From NCBI GenBank assembly GCA_025981625.1, contig JAICXF010000024.1:1-27013 (forward strand): 27,013 nucleotides of DNA, written 5' to 3'. Shown here piece by piece: positions 1-7,998 of the stretch. The notes beneath the pieces are model-generated. The model was not told the DNA's origin. It saw nothing but the letters and a program-made list of their open reading frames with translations, and did not search any database. Both the position numbers and the translations under genes were made by a program. Position 1 is the first letter of the stretch; each line of letters opens with the position of its first letter. Source of the stretch: Sphingomonas sp. (GTDB lineage Bacteria; Pseudomonadota; Alphaproteobacteria; Sphingomonadales; Sphingomonadaceae).

Positions 1-1
1 A

Positions 2-538
2 TTGACGGGCCTGTTCCTCGCCTGCGTCGCCGTTGACGTCCACGTCACCGACACCTACTTCATCATCGCTCACTTCCACTACATCATGGTCGGCGGCGCC
101 GTGATGGGATATTTCGCGGGCCTTCACTATTGGTGGCCCAAGATCACCGGCCGCTATTATCCCGAATATTGGGCGCGGTTCGCCGCGATCCTCGCCTTTT
201 TCGGCTTCAACGTGACCTTCTTTCCGCAGTTCATCCTCGGCTATCTCGGGATGCCGCGGCGATACCAATCCTATCCGCCCGAGTTCCAGATCTGGCACGT
301 GTTGTCGTCGGCCGGCGCAAGCATCCTCGCCATCGGCTACGCGCTTCCGCTGCTTTACCTGACATGGTCGATATTGAAGGGCGATCGAGCGCCGGCAAAC
401 CCGTGGGAAGCAACCGGGCTCGAATGGACCACGCGCTCTCCGCCCCCGCCCGAGAACTTCGATCGGACGCCGACGGTGATCCGGCCGCCATACAAATATG
501 TCGAGGGCAAGCCGTGCATGCAGGCGGCCGATGACTGA
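2..538 (+). CDS. Heme-copper (cytochrome c) oxidase subunit I, C-terminal part, cut by window edge
   Basis: This is the C-terminal 178 residues of the catalytic subunit of an aa3-type terminal oxidase, which reduces oxygen to water in the inner membrane and pumps protons. The motif [16 protein letters not shown] carries the paired histidines that ligate heme a and heme a3. It is followed by [16 protein letters not shown], a subunit I hallmark, and further membrane helices. The true start lies left of the window, so the D- and K-channel residues of the N-terminal part cannot be judged. The stop overlaps the start of the subunit III gene by 8 bases, so the two are translationally coupled. Subunit III follows directly, with no ctaB or ctaG assembly genes between them. 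That resembles the coxMNOP arrangement of rhizobia more than the ctaCD-BG-E arrangement; this is inference from gene order. Confidence 0.95.
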   Translation: MTGLFLACVAVDVHVTDTYFIIAHFHYIMVGGAVMGYFAGLHYWWPKITGRYYPEYWARFAAILAFFGFNVTFFPQFILGYLGMPRRYQSYPPEFQIWHVLSSAGASILAIGYALPLLYLTWSILKGDRAPANPWEATGLEWTTRSPPPPENFDRTPTVIRPPYKYVEGKPCMQAADD

Positions 539-1166
539 CGAAGTCCTCACCTTCCAATATGCGAACGCAGTCCAGCAGCGTGAGGCGGTGACCCTCGGCA
601 TGTGGGCGTTCCTCGCGACCGAGGTGCTGTTCTTCGGCGCTCTCATCGCCGCATACTTCAACTATCGGATCTGGTTCGGCGCGGAGTTCATCGCTGCAGC
701 GCGAATGACCAAGGTTGTGTTCGGCACCGTCAACACCGGCGTGCTCCTGACCAGCAGTGCGTGCATGGCGATGGCGGTGAACAGCTATGAGGCGGGTTCG
801 AAGCGCGCTCCGGTCCTGTGGCTAAGTGCAACGGCGCTTCTCGGCCTCGCCTTCATCGGCATCAAAAGCGTCGAATACTGGCTCGAATATCAGGAGCATC
901 TCGTCCCCGCGCTCAACTTCGACCTGCAGCGGCATGGGGGCGTCGCCGAAATCTTCTTCATGTTCTATTTCTGCGCGACCGGGCTCCACGCCGTTCACCT
1001 GCTGATCGGCATCGGCCTGGTGACCTGGCTCGCGATCTGGATCGGCACCGGCCGGATCAATCGCGCGTCCTCAACGACGCGCCTGATCGGCCTCTACTGG
1101 CACTTCGTGGATATCGTCTGGATCTTCCTCTTCCCGCTCATCTACCTGGCCGGGAGGAGCGGATGA
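531..1166 (+). CDS. Cytochrome c oxidase subunit III (CoxO-like)
   Basis: A 211-residue integral membrane subunit of the heme-copper oxidase. It shows the family hallmarks [19 protein letters not shown] near the N-terminus, the central [13 protein letters not shown] stretch and the C-terminal [20 protein letters not shown]. About five transmembrane helices can be seen, which fits the short form of the family rather than the seven-helix form. I chose the ATG at 531, inside the end of the subunit I gene, because the protein then begins MTDEVL directly before the conserved region; the upstream extension to 498 has an unrelated Arg-rich composition. The stop overlaps the next start in an ATGA, so subunits I, III and IV form one coupled operon. 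Subunit III is thought to stabilise the proton-pumping core and oxygen entry. Confidence 0.93.
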   Translation: MTDEVLTFQYANAVQQREAVTLGMWAFLATEVLFFGALIAAYFNYRIWFGAEFIAAARMTKVVFGTVNTGVLLTSSACMAMAVNSYEAGSKRAPVLWLSATALLGLAFIGIKSVEYWLEYQEHLVPALNFDLQRHGGVAEIFFMFYFCATGLHAVHLLIGIGLVTWLAIWIGTGRINRASSTTRLIGLYWHFVDIVWIFLFPLIYLAGRSG

Positions 1167-1456
1167 GCGCCCGCGCGATCTGGCGCTGCTGGGCGGCGCT
1201 GATGCTCTTGCTGGGGCTCACCACCGGCCTGGCCTTCGTGCCTTTGGGACTGGCGCAGCTTGGCGTTTCGCTGGCCATCGCCTGCACCAAGGCTCTGCTC
1301 GTCCTTCTGCTGTTCATGGAACTGAAGGCAAGCAGCGGCCTCGTCCGGGTGTTCGCCTGCGCCGGCTTTTTCTGGCTGCTGATCATGATTGCACTGACGA
1401 GTGCCGACTACACCCACCGCACCGACCAGCGAGTCCCGGTCGACGAGGTTCGCTGA
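1163..1456 (+). CDS. Cytochrome c oxidase subunit IV, prokaryotic type (small membrane subunit)
   Basis: A 97-residue protein with three hydrophobic segments. It contains the sequence ACTKALLVLLLFMELK, typical of the bacterial subunit IV (COX4_pro) family, where the K..L..FMEL pattern sits in the second helix. The start ATG overlaps the subunit III stop as ATGA, which decides the start and shows coupling. The protein is probably a structural or assembly subunit of the oxidase. The stop is followed after 7 bases by the stop of a convergent gene, so the oxidase operon ends here. The region after 1456 has no obvious strong hairpin. Confidence 0.85.
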   Translation: MSARAIWRCWAALMLLLGLTTGLAFVPLGLAQLGVSLAIACTKALLVLLLFMELKASSGLVRVFACAGFFWLLIMIALTSADYTHRTDQRVPVDEVR

Positions 1457-1463
1457 GCCGCAA

Positions 1464-2003
1464 CTAGCCCTTGTTCTCGTGCCGCTGTTCGCGGATCGGC
1501 TGCTTCTTGTTGGCCGCGGCGTTCGGCCCGAGATGCGCATGCCGCGCGGCTTTCTCGAGGCTCTCGTGGAACAGCCGATGGACGAACGGGACGAGAATCC
1601 CGGTGGCGAGCCCCCACGTTAGCAGGGAAGCGGCGACCCCGAGCGCAGCCGGTCCCGCGGGCGCGCGTCCGCCGCTGATGATCGGGAGCACCAGTACCGC
1701 GCCCGCTGCCCAGAGCGCAAAGCCGAACGCCATGCCGAACAGCCAGCCGCCGTGCACATTATTGGCGGCGCGCCCGAACGTCCGCGCGTAAACCGCGCCG
1801 GCAATCGCCATCACGACGCAGCCGGCAGCAAGCGTCGCAACCGTCGAAAGACCGAGGATCTGCGCTTCGACTCGCAACGAACCGAAGCCGATGAGGATCG
1901 GAATGGCCGGCACGGTCGCAAGCAGGCCGGACAGCGCGCCCGACAGCAGCGGCCGCTGGCTCGGGCCAGGATCGTAGCCATGAACCGAAAGGAAGTTGGC
2001 CAT
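1464..2003 (-). CDS. Four-helix conserved membrane protein
   Basis: A 179-residue protein with about four hydrophobic segments (near residues 18-40, 50-73, 82-105 and 118-140) and a basic, His-rich C-terminal tail. It contains NNVHGGWLFGMAFGFALWAAGA, reminiscent of small bacterial membrane families such as the DUF1440/DUF6789 type, though I cannot assign one securely. The start at 2003 was chosen because its ATG overlaps the stop of the upstream gene (ATGA on the minus strand), giving a start of MANFLSVHGY. An in-frame upstream start at 2033 would lie inside the preceding gene. The overlap couples it to the membrane-glycosidase fusion gene. The function is unknown. Confidence 0.75.
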   Translation of the reverse strand: MANFLSVHGYDPGPSQRPLLSGALSGLLATVPAIPILIGFGSLRVEAQILGLSTVATLAAGCVVMAIAGAVYARTFGRAANNVHGGWLFGMAFGFALWAAGAVLVLPIISGGRAPAGPAALGVAASLLTWGLATGILVPFVHRLFHESLEKAARHAHLGPNAAANKKQPIREQRHENKG

Positions 2004-3751
2004 CAGCCGAGCATCTCCTTCAGCGCCCGGCATTCCCGATAATCCGGCTCGTCACGGTACAGCTCGATCAGCTGCTTGTAGGCAAGCCCGACCGTTCGTG
2101 CTTCCCGGTTGAGGTCGAAAAGCCCGACGGGATAGACGATGCCGAGCGCGTCGCTCATCGCGATGCTCCAGTCGATCTGGTCGGTGAGGCTGTACCAGGT
2201 GAAGCCGACCAGCGGCACGCCGGCGCGGCGCAGCAGCTGGACATTATGCCATTGTCGCCACAGCCATCGGGGCGCGCCGTCGGCATCCGGCTTGTTGGTC
2301 TCGGTGTGCATCATCGGCCGCCGGTACCGCTCCCAATATTGGTTCGCGATGACGTACCAGCCGAACAGCTCACCGAGCGCGAGCGGTTTGCCGTTCCGAT
2401 CGATCAGCCGCTCGTTCCACTCGTAATAATCGACTCCGAGGATGGATCTGCGCGGCACCTTGCGTTGGCCGAGCCGCTTGATGTCGTCAGACGAGATGCC
2501 CTGCTGACAAAGCAACCGATGCATCCGATCGCTCAACGGATGAGCGTAGATAAGATCGAGAGGCAGGAACCTGCGTTCGTTCGCGGCGGCGGCGGCTTCC
2601 TGGACGTGCGGATCCGGGCAGCAGGGCTGATAGAATTCGCTGCTCTCGCTGTTGATGAAAATCGAATCCGGCCGGTGCTTCAGGATTGCGTCGCTCATGG
2701 CGATGCTCGCGTTAGCGAGATTCCAGGCGGCGCGCGCATAGGCGCCCTCGTCGTGAAGCTGCTCGTTCCAGATACCGTCGAGCGCGCTCATCCGAGCGCA
2801 GACGTACATCTCGTTCACCGGGGTGTAGAAGCGCACCCACGGGTATCGCTGGGCGAATGCCCCCGCATATTCCGCAAGCGCATTGGCGATCTCGTCGTTC
2901 TGCAGGTTTCCCAGCCATGAGGGCACGCCGAAGTGGCAGAGATCGACGATCGGTTCCGGGCCACAGTCGCGCAGCTCCTCGAATTGCGGATCGCAATAAT
3001 CCCAGTCGTATTGACCGGGCCCGCGAAAGACGAGGTGAAGCGGGGGCCCGTAGCGGATGTGCGTGATCCCGAGCTCGCGGGCGAGTTCCAAATCGTGCTG
3101 CCAAAAGGCGTAGTGCCGGGTCGAATCCAGCTCGTCGCGGCGCCAGCGGCCCTGGTCGATGGTCGGATAGCTGCACTCGATTCCCGTGGTGAACATGAAA
3201 CCGGCAGCGCGATCGGTGCGCTTGTGCTCGCCGGACGGACGCCGAGGCGCCGGTAGCGACGGACGATCGGAGGCGGAATAGCCGACCGGCTTGCGATAGA
3301 TCGCACCGACGGTCAGTCCGAACAGCGCGTGCGCGGCCAGCAGGGTGCCCGCCGCCGGCGCTGAAAGGGGCGCGAAGAATGCCGCAAGGTCGAGCTTCAC
3401 CATGTCGACCGGGAGCCTCATCAAGGCGAGTTCCGGATACACCACCAGGATCGCGAGCGAAGCCGGAACGATCGCAAAGATCAGGCCCTGCACCGGCGGG
3501 CGAGCGCGGATCCGTCCCCAGACGAAAAAGGCATAAAAGACTGCCCAGCAAACGCCGATGCTCAAGTGAACGACGAGCGCCACGCCCCTGGCAGCGACCG
3601 GTGCGCTGCGAAACACCGAAGAGCTGATCTGCCCCACGAAGTCCACGTTGGGCACGCCGAGCCGGGAAGCTGCGTAGGAAACGATTTCCATGATCGCCGC
3701 GCCCGTGACGCCGGCGATCACCGCCTTCTTGAGCGAGACGACCCGGATCAT
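2003..3751 (-). CDS. Membrane domain fused to a family-1 glycosidase-like domain
   Basis: One uninterrupted 582-residue frame. Residues 1-152 form a membrane domain with about four hydrophobic helices (roughly 8-28, 53-78, 86-108, 132-152). Residues 153-185 are a polar Pro/Arg linker, and from about 186 the protein is a TIM-barrel glycosidase resembling GH1. GH1-like landmarks are HFGVPSWL (273-280), TPVNEMYV with candidate acid/base Glu314, HTETN with candidate nucleophile Glu484, and GFTWYSLTDQIDW (517-529). The Glu314-Glu484 spacing of 170 is slightly shorter than usual in GH1. The expected activity is glycoside hydrolysis, but the substrate is unknown. A Met at 186 could start a stand-alone glycosidase, so a secondary start is possible. 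The gene is coupled by overlap to the downstream membrane protein and converges on the oxidase operon. Confidence 0.8.
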   Translation of the reverse strand: MIRVVSLKKAVIAGVTGAAIMEIVSYAASRLGVPNVDFVGQISSSVFRSAPVAARGVALVVHLSIGVCWAVFYAFFVWGRIRARPPVQGLIFAIVPASLAILVVYPELALMRLPVDMVKLDLAAFFAPLSAPAAGTLLAAHALFGLTVGAIYRKPVGYSASDRPSLPAPRRPSGEHKRTDRAAGFMFTTGIECSYPTIDQGRWRRDELDSTRHYAFWQHDLELARELGITHIRYGPPLHLVFRGPGQYDWDYCDPQFEELRDCGPEPIVDLCHFGVPSWLGNLQNDEIANALAEYAGAFAQRYPWVRFYTPVNEMYVCARMSALDGIWNEQLHDEGAYARAAWNLANASIAMSDAILKHRPDSIFINSESSEFYQPCCPDPHVQEAAAAANERRFLPLDLIYAHPLSDRMHRLLCQQGISSDDIKRLGQRKVPRRSILGVDYYEWNERLIDRNGKPLALGELFGWYVIANQYWERYRRPMMHTETNKPDADGAPRWLWRQWHNVQLLRRAGVPLVGFTWYSLTDQIDWSIAMSDALGIVYPVGLFDLNREARTVGLAYKQLIELYRDEPDYRECRALKEMLG

Positions 3752-3864
3752 TCGGCGAAACCGTCAGGATCAATGGGTGGCGGGGCAGCGGTCATGTCAG
3801 CAACAACCGCGGAACAGCGCCGAGCGCTCAGTTCCGACATTAGGCTGCGCAGACTTGACGCGAA

Positions 3865-4077
3865 TCAACGCTTGGGAGGCGCGGCGCGGCGCGAGTGATC
3901 GTCCGGCTTGCGGTCTTTTGCATCGTCGGCTTCACCAGGCCCGCCGGCGCTTGCGGCCGGCATCCCGCCTTCCACGCCACCCGCGAGCTCCAGCTCCTTG
4001 ATTTCCTGCTCGCTGAGGTTCTTCCGGCGTTCTGGCGCCGTTTTGTCGTCCGGAAAGTCTGGACTTCGTCCTGACAT
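3865..4077 (-). CDS. Small hydrophilic hypothetical protein
   Basis: A 70-residue, strongly charged protein with no hydrophobic segment. It has the helical stretch RKNLSEQEIKELELAGG and a Gly/Ala/Asp-rich C-terminus, so it is probably partly disordered. The sequence before the ATG contains AGCAGGAC at good ribosome-binding distance, which supports expression. I recognise no family. It is followed upstream by another small charged protein on the same strand. Such small proteins are common and poorly characterised in sphingomonads; no function can be assigned. Confidence 0.5.
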   Translation of the reverse strand: MSGRSPDFPDDKTAPERRKNLSEQEIKELELAGGVEGGMPAASAGGPGEADDAKDRKPDDHSRRAAPPKR

Positions 4078-4148
4078 GGTCCTGCTCCGCGGCTTGCCTC
4101 AACGAACGATCCGATGGGCCGCGCGTTCCGACTGGCGCCGCCCGGCGA

Positions 4149-4346
4149 TCAACCCACCGCCGAATCCGTCGCCTCGGCGGGATTATCGTCGCCAGCCGGC
4201 TGGTCGGCGGTATAGTCGGCGTCAGGAAGCGGATTGGGCGTTTCGTCGCCCACCCGCTTTCGCTTCGAGCTCTGCGCCTTTTTCTCGTCGGACTTTTGCT
4301 CGTCGGCGTTGAGCCGTTTGCCTTTGCCAGTCATCGGAAAAACCAT
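4149..4346 (-). CDS. Small lysine/aspartate-rich hypothetical protein
   Basis: A predicted 65-residue highly charged protein. The N-terminal half is basic (TGKGKRLNADEQKSDEKK, then SSKRKR) and the C-terminal half is acidic (DADYTADQPAGDDNPAEATD). There is no membrane segment and no recognised domain. The start is uncertain: the ATG at 4346 has a weak GGAC about 11 bases upstream, the ATG at 4334 would remove four residues, and a longer version to 4406 has an unconvincing N-terminus. The charge pattern would suit a nucleic-acid- or protein-binding disordered peptide, but this is only inference from composition. Confidence 0.4.
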   Translation of the reverse strand: MVFPMTGKGKRLNADEQKSDEKKAQSSKRKRVGDETPNPLPDADYTADQPAGDDNPAEATDSAVG

Positions 4347-4435
4347 TTGATTCACGTCCGATTGCTCAACGTTTGAGCGACAGAATCGGACGCCGACGAG
4401 GTGCATAATGGCGTTCGTTTTCGTCAGTTCGAACG

Positions 4436-4513
<78 letters not shown>

Positions 4514-4526
4514 ACATCTCTGGCCC

Positions 4527-4545
4527 ATCAAACCAATAGTTTGAT
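4527..4545. other. Perfect 7-bp hairpin between the two tRNA genes
   Basis: The sequence ATCAAAC, a 5-base spacer CAATA and GTTTGAT form a perfect inverted repeat just upstream of the tRNA-Pro gene in its transcription direction. The stem is AT-rich for this genome and is not followed by a convincing T-run. It could be a processing or weak terminator hairpin in a tRNA transcript, or chance. Confidence 0.4.
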
Positions 4546-4637
4546 CGGAACCCGTCGCCGCCTTGCGGGCAAGCCCGCCAAGCACGGTTCCAAATGGCTT
4601 GCCAGTCCAAACTCCGCAAGGGCGGAGTGAGGGTCGG

Positions 4638-4709
4638 TGGGCCCGGCAGGACTCGAACCTGCAACCTAGCCGTTATGAGCGGCCGGCTCTACCGTTGAGC
4701 TACAGGCCC
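4638..4709 (-). tRNA. tRNA with CAT anticodon (Met elongator or Ile2)
   Basis: A 72-base cloverleaf up to the discriminator base. The acceptor stem is GGGCCTG with CGGGCCC (one wobble pair), the D arm is short (GCTCAACGGTAGAGC), the anticodon stem GGCCG/CGGCT encloses loop CTCATAA with anticodon CAT, and the T arm is GCAGG TTCGAGT CCTGC. The genome-encoded 3' end reads ACCG, so CCA is not encoded and must be added after transcription. It lacks the mismatched first acceptor pair of initiator tRNA, so it is elongator Met or the lysidine-modified Ile2; I cannot decide between them by eye. It lies just downstream of the kinase-like gene on the same strand. Confidence 0.93.
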
Positions 4710-4755
4710 TCCCCGGCGGTTCCGCGATAGACGGCGCATCCGCCTCCGCCAAGGC

Positions 4756-6321
4756 TCAGGCGCGAGGAAAGACCAGCGCGAACGTGTCGCGGTTCGAGAC
4801 CAGATCGCCACCGGCAATTCGGGCCAGTCCGCGCACCAGCCTTAGAGAGAAGGCGCCGGGCTCCTCCGATCTGAGTCTCGAATCGAATCGGGCACCCTCG
4901 CCCGCGGCACGCGAGGCGGTCGGCCCGCTGACGGTGATCCGTGCGCCATCGAGGGCGGTATCGGCCGACAGCTGGAACCGTTCTCCGCGCTCGGCCAGAT
5001 CGCACAGGGCAGTGAACAGGCGGAACAGCAGGCGGTCGGCAAGTTCGGGCTGGACCGCGGCCGCGACCTCGAACCGTGGCTTAAGCACGTCGAGCGCAGC
5101 GCCATTGCTGCTGGCGATGTCCGCGAGTTCCGGCGTTTCCCGTTCGATCAGCGCACCCAAATCGACGCGCTCGCGGCTAAGGCCAGTGGCCGAATGCAGC
5201 TTGGCGGCAAAATCGAGATCGTCGATGCCGGTCAGAAGCAGCCGGGCCTGGCGCACGATTTCGGATGCGCGCTCGCGATAGCCCCTGTCCGCCGGGCCGA
5301 GATATTGACCCTCGATGATTTCGGCGAACCCGATGATCGCATTGAGCGGCGTCTTGATCTCGTGGACCAGTTCGCGGAGCGAATCCGGGTCCGAAAGCAC
5401 CTCCGGAACGGCTTCGACCAACAGCGGCGCCGCGGGGGTGTCGCGCAGGGCAACGCCCCGATAGCCGGCGAAGCGTCCGTCGGCGGGCTCGAACGCCGGC
5501 ACTCCGCTGATCTTCCACTCCCCCGAGACCGGCCCCTCGCCAGCAAGGGTGAGGGACGCATCGCGAAATGGCGCACGCATGGCGAAGGCACGAACCACTT
5601 CGGCGTCGACGCGATCGCCCTCGCCGTCCTGCACCCGCGCCAGCGAGCGGCCCACGAGGGGACCCCGAGGCGCACCCTCGACCCAGGCGATGTCGCCCCC
5701 GGGCCCACATTCCCAGCGGAACAGCGCCGCCGCCGCGATCGGCGGAGCGCTCGCTTCGCCGGCTGCCGACACCTGACCGGAGCGCAGGCGCCGCCGTCGT
5801 TCGATGCGCTCCACCACGTCGTGGAGCGACGGAGACGAAGCGGGCTCGGGGATCGACGGCTCCGAAGGTGCTGGGCGCGGCGGCTCCGCAGCTTCGGGCT
5901 CCGCTGCGGTTGCCCGCGCCTCCACGTAAGGCTCGATGCGGAGTTCCGGGTGAAGCGTTTGAATGAAGCGCTGGGTCTCGGGATCGGCGGCCGAGTGAAG
6001 CGCGCTCCACTGGCCGGGCTCCAGAGTTGCCGCGGCAAGCACCGGAGCGGACACGGAAAGCCGGTCGGAAGCGAAATATTCGAGCAGCCCGAGCGGTAGC
6101 GGAAGCGCCGCGACCGCTCTCGCCGCTGCGGCGCGAAGCGGCTCGTCGATTTTCGGCGCGTCGCCCCGGATCGCCTCGAGCGCCTGGACGACCGTAGCGC
6201 TGGTGCCGCTGGCCCCGGCACGCGCGACCAGGTCGACCAGCTGACGCCATCGCACCGCCGCGTCGTGACGGTCCTCGGCCGGCTGGTTCAGGACGGTCAA
6301 AAGACGATCGTCGAAGCGCAC
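4756..6321 (-). CDS. PAS/HisKA sensor histidine kinase-like protein with degenerate ATPase domain
   Basis: A 521-residue cytoplasmic protein with no obvious membrane segment. Residues 1-130 are a helical Ala/Leu-rich region, 131-165 a Pro/Glu-rich linker, about 198-300 a PAS-like domain, and 315-380 a HisKA dimerisation domain with H-box LVHEIKTPLNAIIGFAEII (His320). The following region, 385-521, occupies the place of the HATPase_c domain. The expected N-box asparagine is absent (LLFRLFTALCDLAE), no DxGxG motif is seen (ITVSGPTAS instead), and only the later FSLRLVRGLARIAGG helix resembles the G2 region. It may therefore be unable to autophosphorylate and instead act as a phosphotransfer or scaffold protein, as some HisKA pseudokinases do. 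No response regulator is adjacent. The start ATG at 6321 gives MRFDDRLLTVLNQ. Confidence 0.82.
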   Translation of the reverse strand: MRFDDRLLTVLNQPAEDRHDAAVRWRQLVDLVARAGASGTSATVVQALEAIRGDAPKIDEPLRAAAARAVAALPLPLGLLEYFASDRLSVSAPVLAAATLEPGQWSALHSAADPETQRFIQTLHPELRIEPYVEARATAAEPEAAEPPRPAPSEPSIPEPASSPSLHDVVERIERRRRLRSGQVSAAGEASAPPIAAAALFRWECGPGGDIAWVEGAPRGPLVGRSLARVQDGEGDRVDAEVVRAFAMRAPFRDASLTLAGEGPVSGEWKISGVPAFEPADGRFAGYRGVALRDTPAAPLLVEAVPEVLSDPDSLRELVHEIKTPLNAIIGFAEIIEGQYLGPADRGYRERASEIVRQARLLLTGIDDLDFAAKLHSATGLSRERVDLGALIERETPELADIASSNGAALDVLKPRFEVAAAVQPELADRLLFRLFTALCDLAERGERFQLSADTALDGARITVSGPTASRAAGEGARFDSRLRSEEPGAFSLRLVRGLARIAGGDLVSNRDTFALVFPRA

Positions 6322-6469
6322 TGGCAGCTGGTTTCCCTCGGGCGAAGCCTCCCTGCTGCCCTACGCGCGCGTTTACAATCCGCTAAGGAGCTTACTCTTA
6401 ACTATCCCGTAACGAGACAGGAGAAACACGGCCCCGACGGGCGCCTGGCCTTCTCTGCAGTGTCGCCGG

Positions 6470-7705
6470 TCAGGCCTTCTGGTTGAGGTAGGACAGCCAG
6501 AACTTGGCGATGTCCGAGTGCGCGCCCTTGACCGAACTGAACGCAGCGACCGCTCCGGCCTTGTCGCCGGACCGCGCCAGCGCCGTGCCGATGTGCAGAT
6601 CGACGACCTCCGGATCGACCGCCGGCTTGGTCTTGGCAAGGCGGTACGCTTCGAGCGCCTTCGCATAGTCCCCCATGGCATAATAGCGATCGCCAATGTG
6701 CAGCAGCGCCGTTCCATTGACCGCCGTCTTGGTCGCGACGGCGAGGTCTGCAGCGCTCGCGATCGGCTTGGACCGGATGGCGGCTGCGAGATCGCGATAA
6801 TCGGCATCGGAGGTATTGATGGCCTTCGCGGCAATGCCGGCGTCGAGCACCGATTTCGCCTCGTTATAATTGTTCTGGTCCGCCAGTCGCATGATGAATG
6901 CGCCATAATCCGGGCCCGTCAGCGCGCCGGCCATTTGCAGCAGGCGATAAAGCTCGAGTTCCCCTTCGGCGTCCGGGTGTTTCATTGCTCGATAGATGGT
7001 TATCGCCGTCCGCAGGCTGTCGGCGCTAGGATAAGCGGCAAGCCATTCCTGGGCGATAGTGGGAGCGTCGGGCGACTTCGAATCGTACGCCGCCTGGACG
7101 GCCAGGCGGTACATGTCCTCAGTCGGCTTGTGACCTGCAGCCGTGCTTGCCTGGATCAACTTTTGGAGGGCTGCGGCGGCCTCGGCCTTCTGCCCCGAAA
7201 GGTAAAGAGCTCGCCCCAGCAAGTCCGCTGCCTCGGCATTTCCAGGATCCAGCGCCACGGCCTTCTGGAAGGCGGCGGCGGCCTGCGGAAATTGCTTGTT
7301 TTTGTAATACGTGCCGCCGAGACTGATGTAGAGCGACGCCGTTTTTGCCGGATCGAGATAGCCCGACAGAGCTACCGCATCGATCGCCGATTGTGTCGCA
7401 GCGACATCATTCGCGGAAACCGCGGCCTTAAGCTGTAAGGTGCCGATCAAGTATCGGTCCTCTTTGGTGCTCGCCACCGCCTGTGCCGCAGCGACTTTCG
7501 CCGGAATGCTGGCATAATCCTTGTTGTTCACCGCGGTCTGCAGATCGACGATTGCCTTGGCCGCCTTGGGCGACGGCTTGATCTGGACGCCCGCCTGCTG
7601 GTTGGCGGGCGACTGGCCGGTGGCCGGCTGCGGCGCGGTTTGGCCGATGGCCGGAACGGCAACGCCGGCGGCGACCAGCGCAAACGCGGTGGTAATGAGC
7701 TTCAT
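6470..7705 (-). CDS. Exported tetratricopeptide-repeat protein
   Basis: A 411-residue protein with a signal peptide (MKLITTAFALVAAGVAVPAIGQ, cleavage likely after residue 20-22) followed by a Gln/Pro/Ala-rich spacer. TPR-like helix pairs are clear at about residues 120-185 (SLGGTYYKNKQFPQAAAAFQ, then ADLLGRALYLSGQKAEAAAA) and again near the C-terminus (LLHIGDRYYAMGDYAKALEAY). The location is therefore periplasmic or outer-membrane associated, with a protein-interaction role. The start is supported by AGGAG about 11 bases upstream. It precedes the kinase-like gene on the same strand by 148 bases; a functional link is not established. Its promoter region is shared, in opposite direction, with gyrA. 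Confidence 0.85.
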   Translation of the reverse strand: MKLITTAFALVAAGVAVPAIGQTAPQPATGQSPANQQAGVQIKPSPKAAKAIVDLQTAVNNKDYASIPAKVAAAQAVASTKEDRYLIGTLQLKAAVSANDVAATQSAIDAVALSGYLDPAKTASLYISLGGTYYKNKQFPQAAAAFQKAVALDPGNAEAADLLGRALYLSGQKAEAAAALQKLIQASTAAGHKPTEDMYRLAVQAAYDSKSPDAPTIAQEWLAAYPSADSLRTAITIYRAMKHPDAEGELELYRLLQMAGALTGPDYGAFIMRLADQNNYNEAKSVLDAGIAAKAINTSDADYRDLAAAIRSKPIASAADLAVATKTAVNGTALLHIGDRYYAMGDYAKALEAYRLAKTKPAVDPEVVDLHIGTALARSGDKAGAVAAFSSVKGAHSDIAKFWLSYLNQKA

Positions 7706-7998
7706 GGGGCTAGCTTCTCCTCTTGCGGCCGCACGCGGGGCCGCGAATGACGGCGCGCATTAGACCTTGAATGGGACGAGGCCAAGCGGCTTGCCCAAGC
7801 CGGCCTGAACCGCCTTTGAACCCGATGAAATCGAAAGGAAAAGCAGTCGTCAGGTCCCGCCCAAGCCCCTTTCTCCTCGCGCGCGCGAGCGCGCGGGGTG
7901 GCGCTTGGCGCAATCACTCACTAACTAGGAAGCGACAGGGGGCAAGTGGCGTTCTCGCCGCAACCCCCGCGCACATTCGTTTTTAGCAGGACCGTTTC
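7706..7998. other. Divergent intergenic region between TPR gene and gyrA
   Basis: About 293 bases without a supported gene. It must hold promoters for the TPR gene (leftward) and gyrA (rightward). Visible features are a GC-alternating tract with inverted symmetry near 7880-7898 (CGCGCGCGCGAGCGCGCG) and the ribosome-binding site AGCAGGACC just before the gyrA start. I could not identify confident -35/-10 boxes or operators. Confidence 0.5.
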
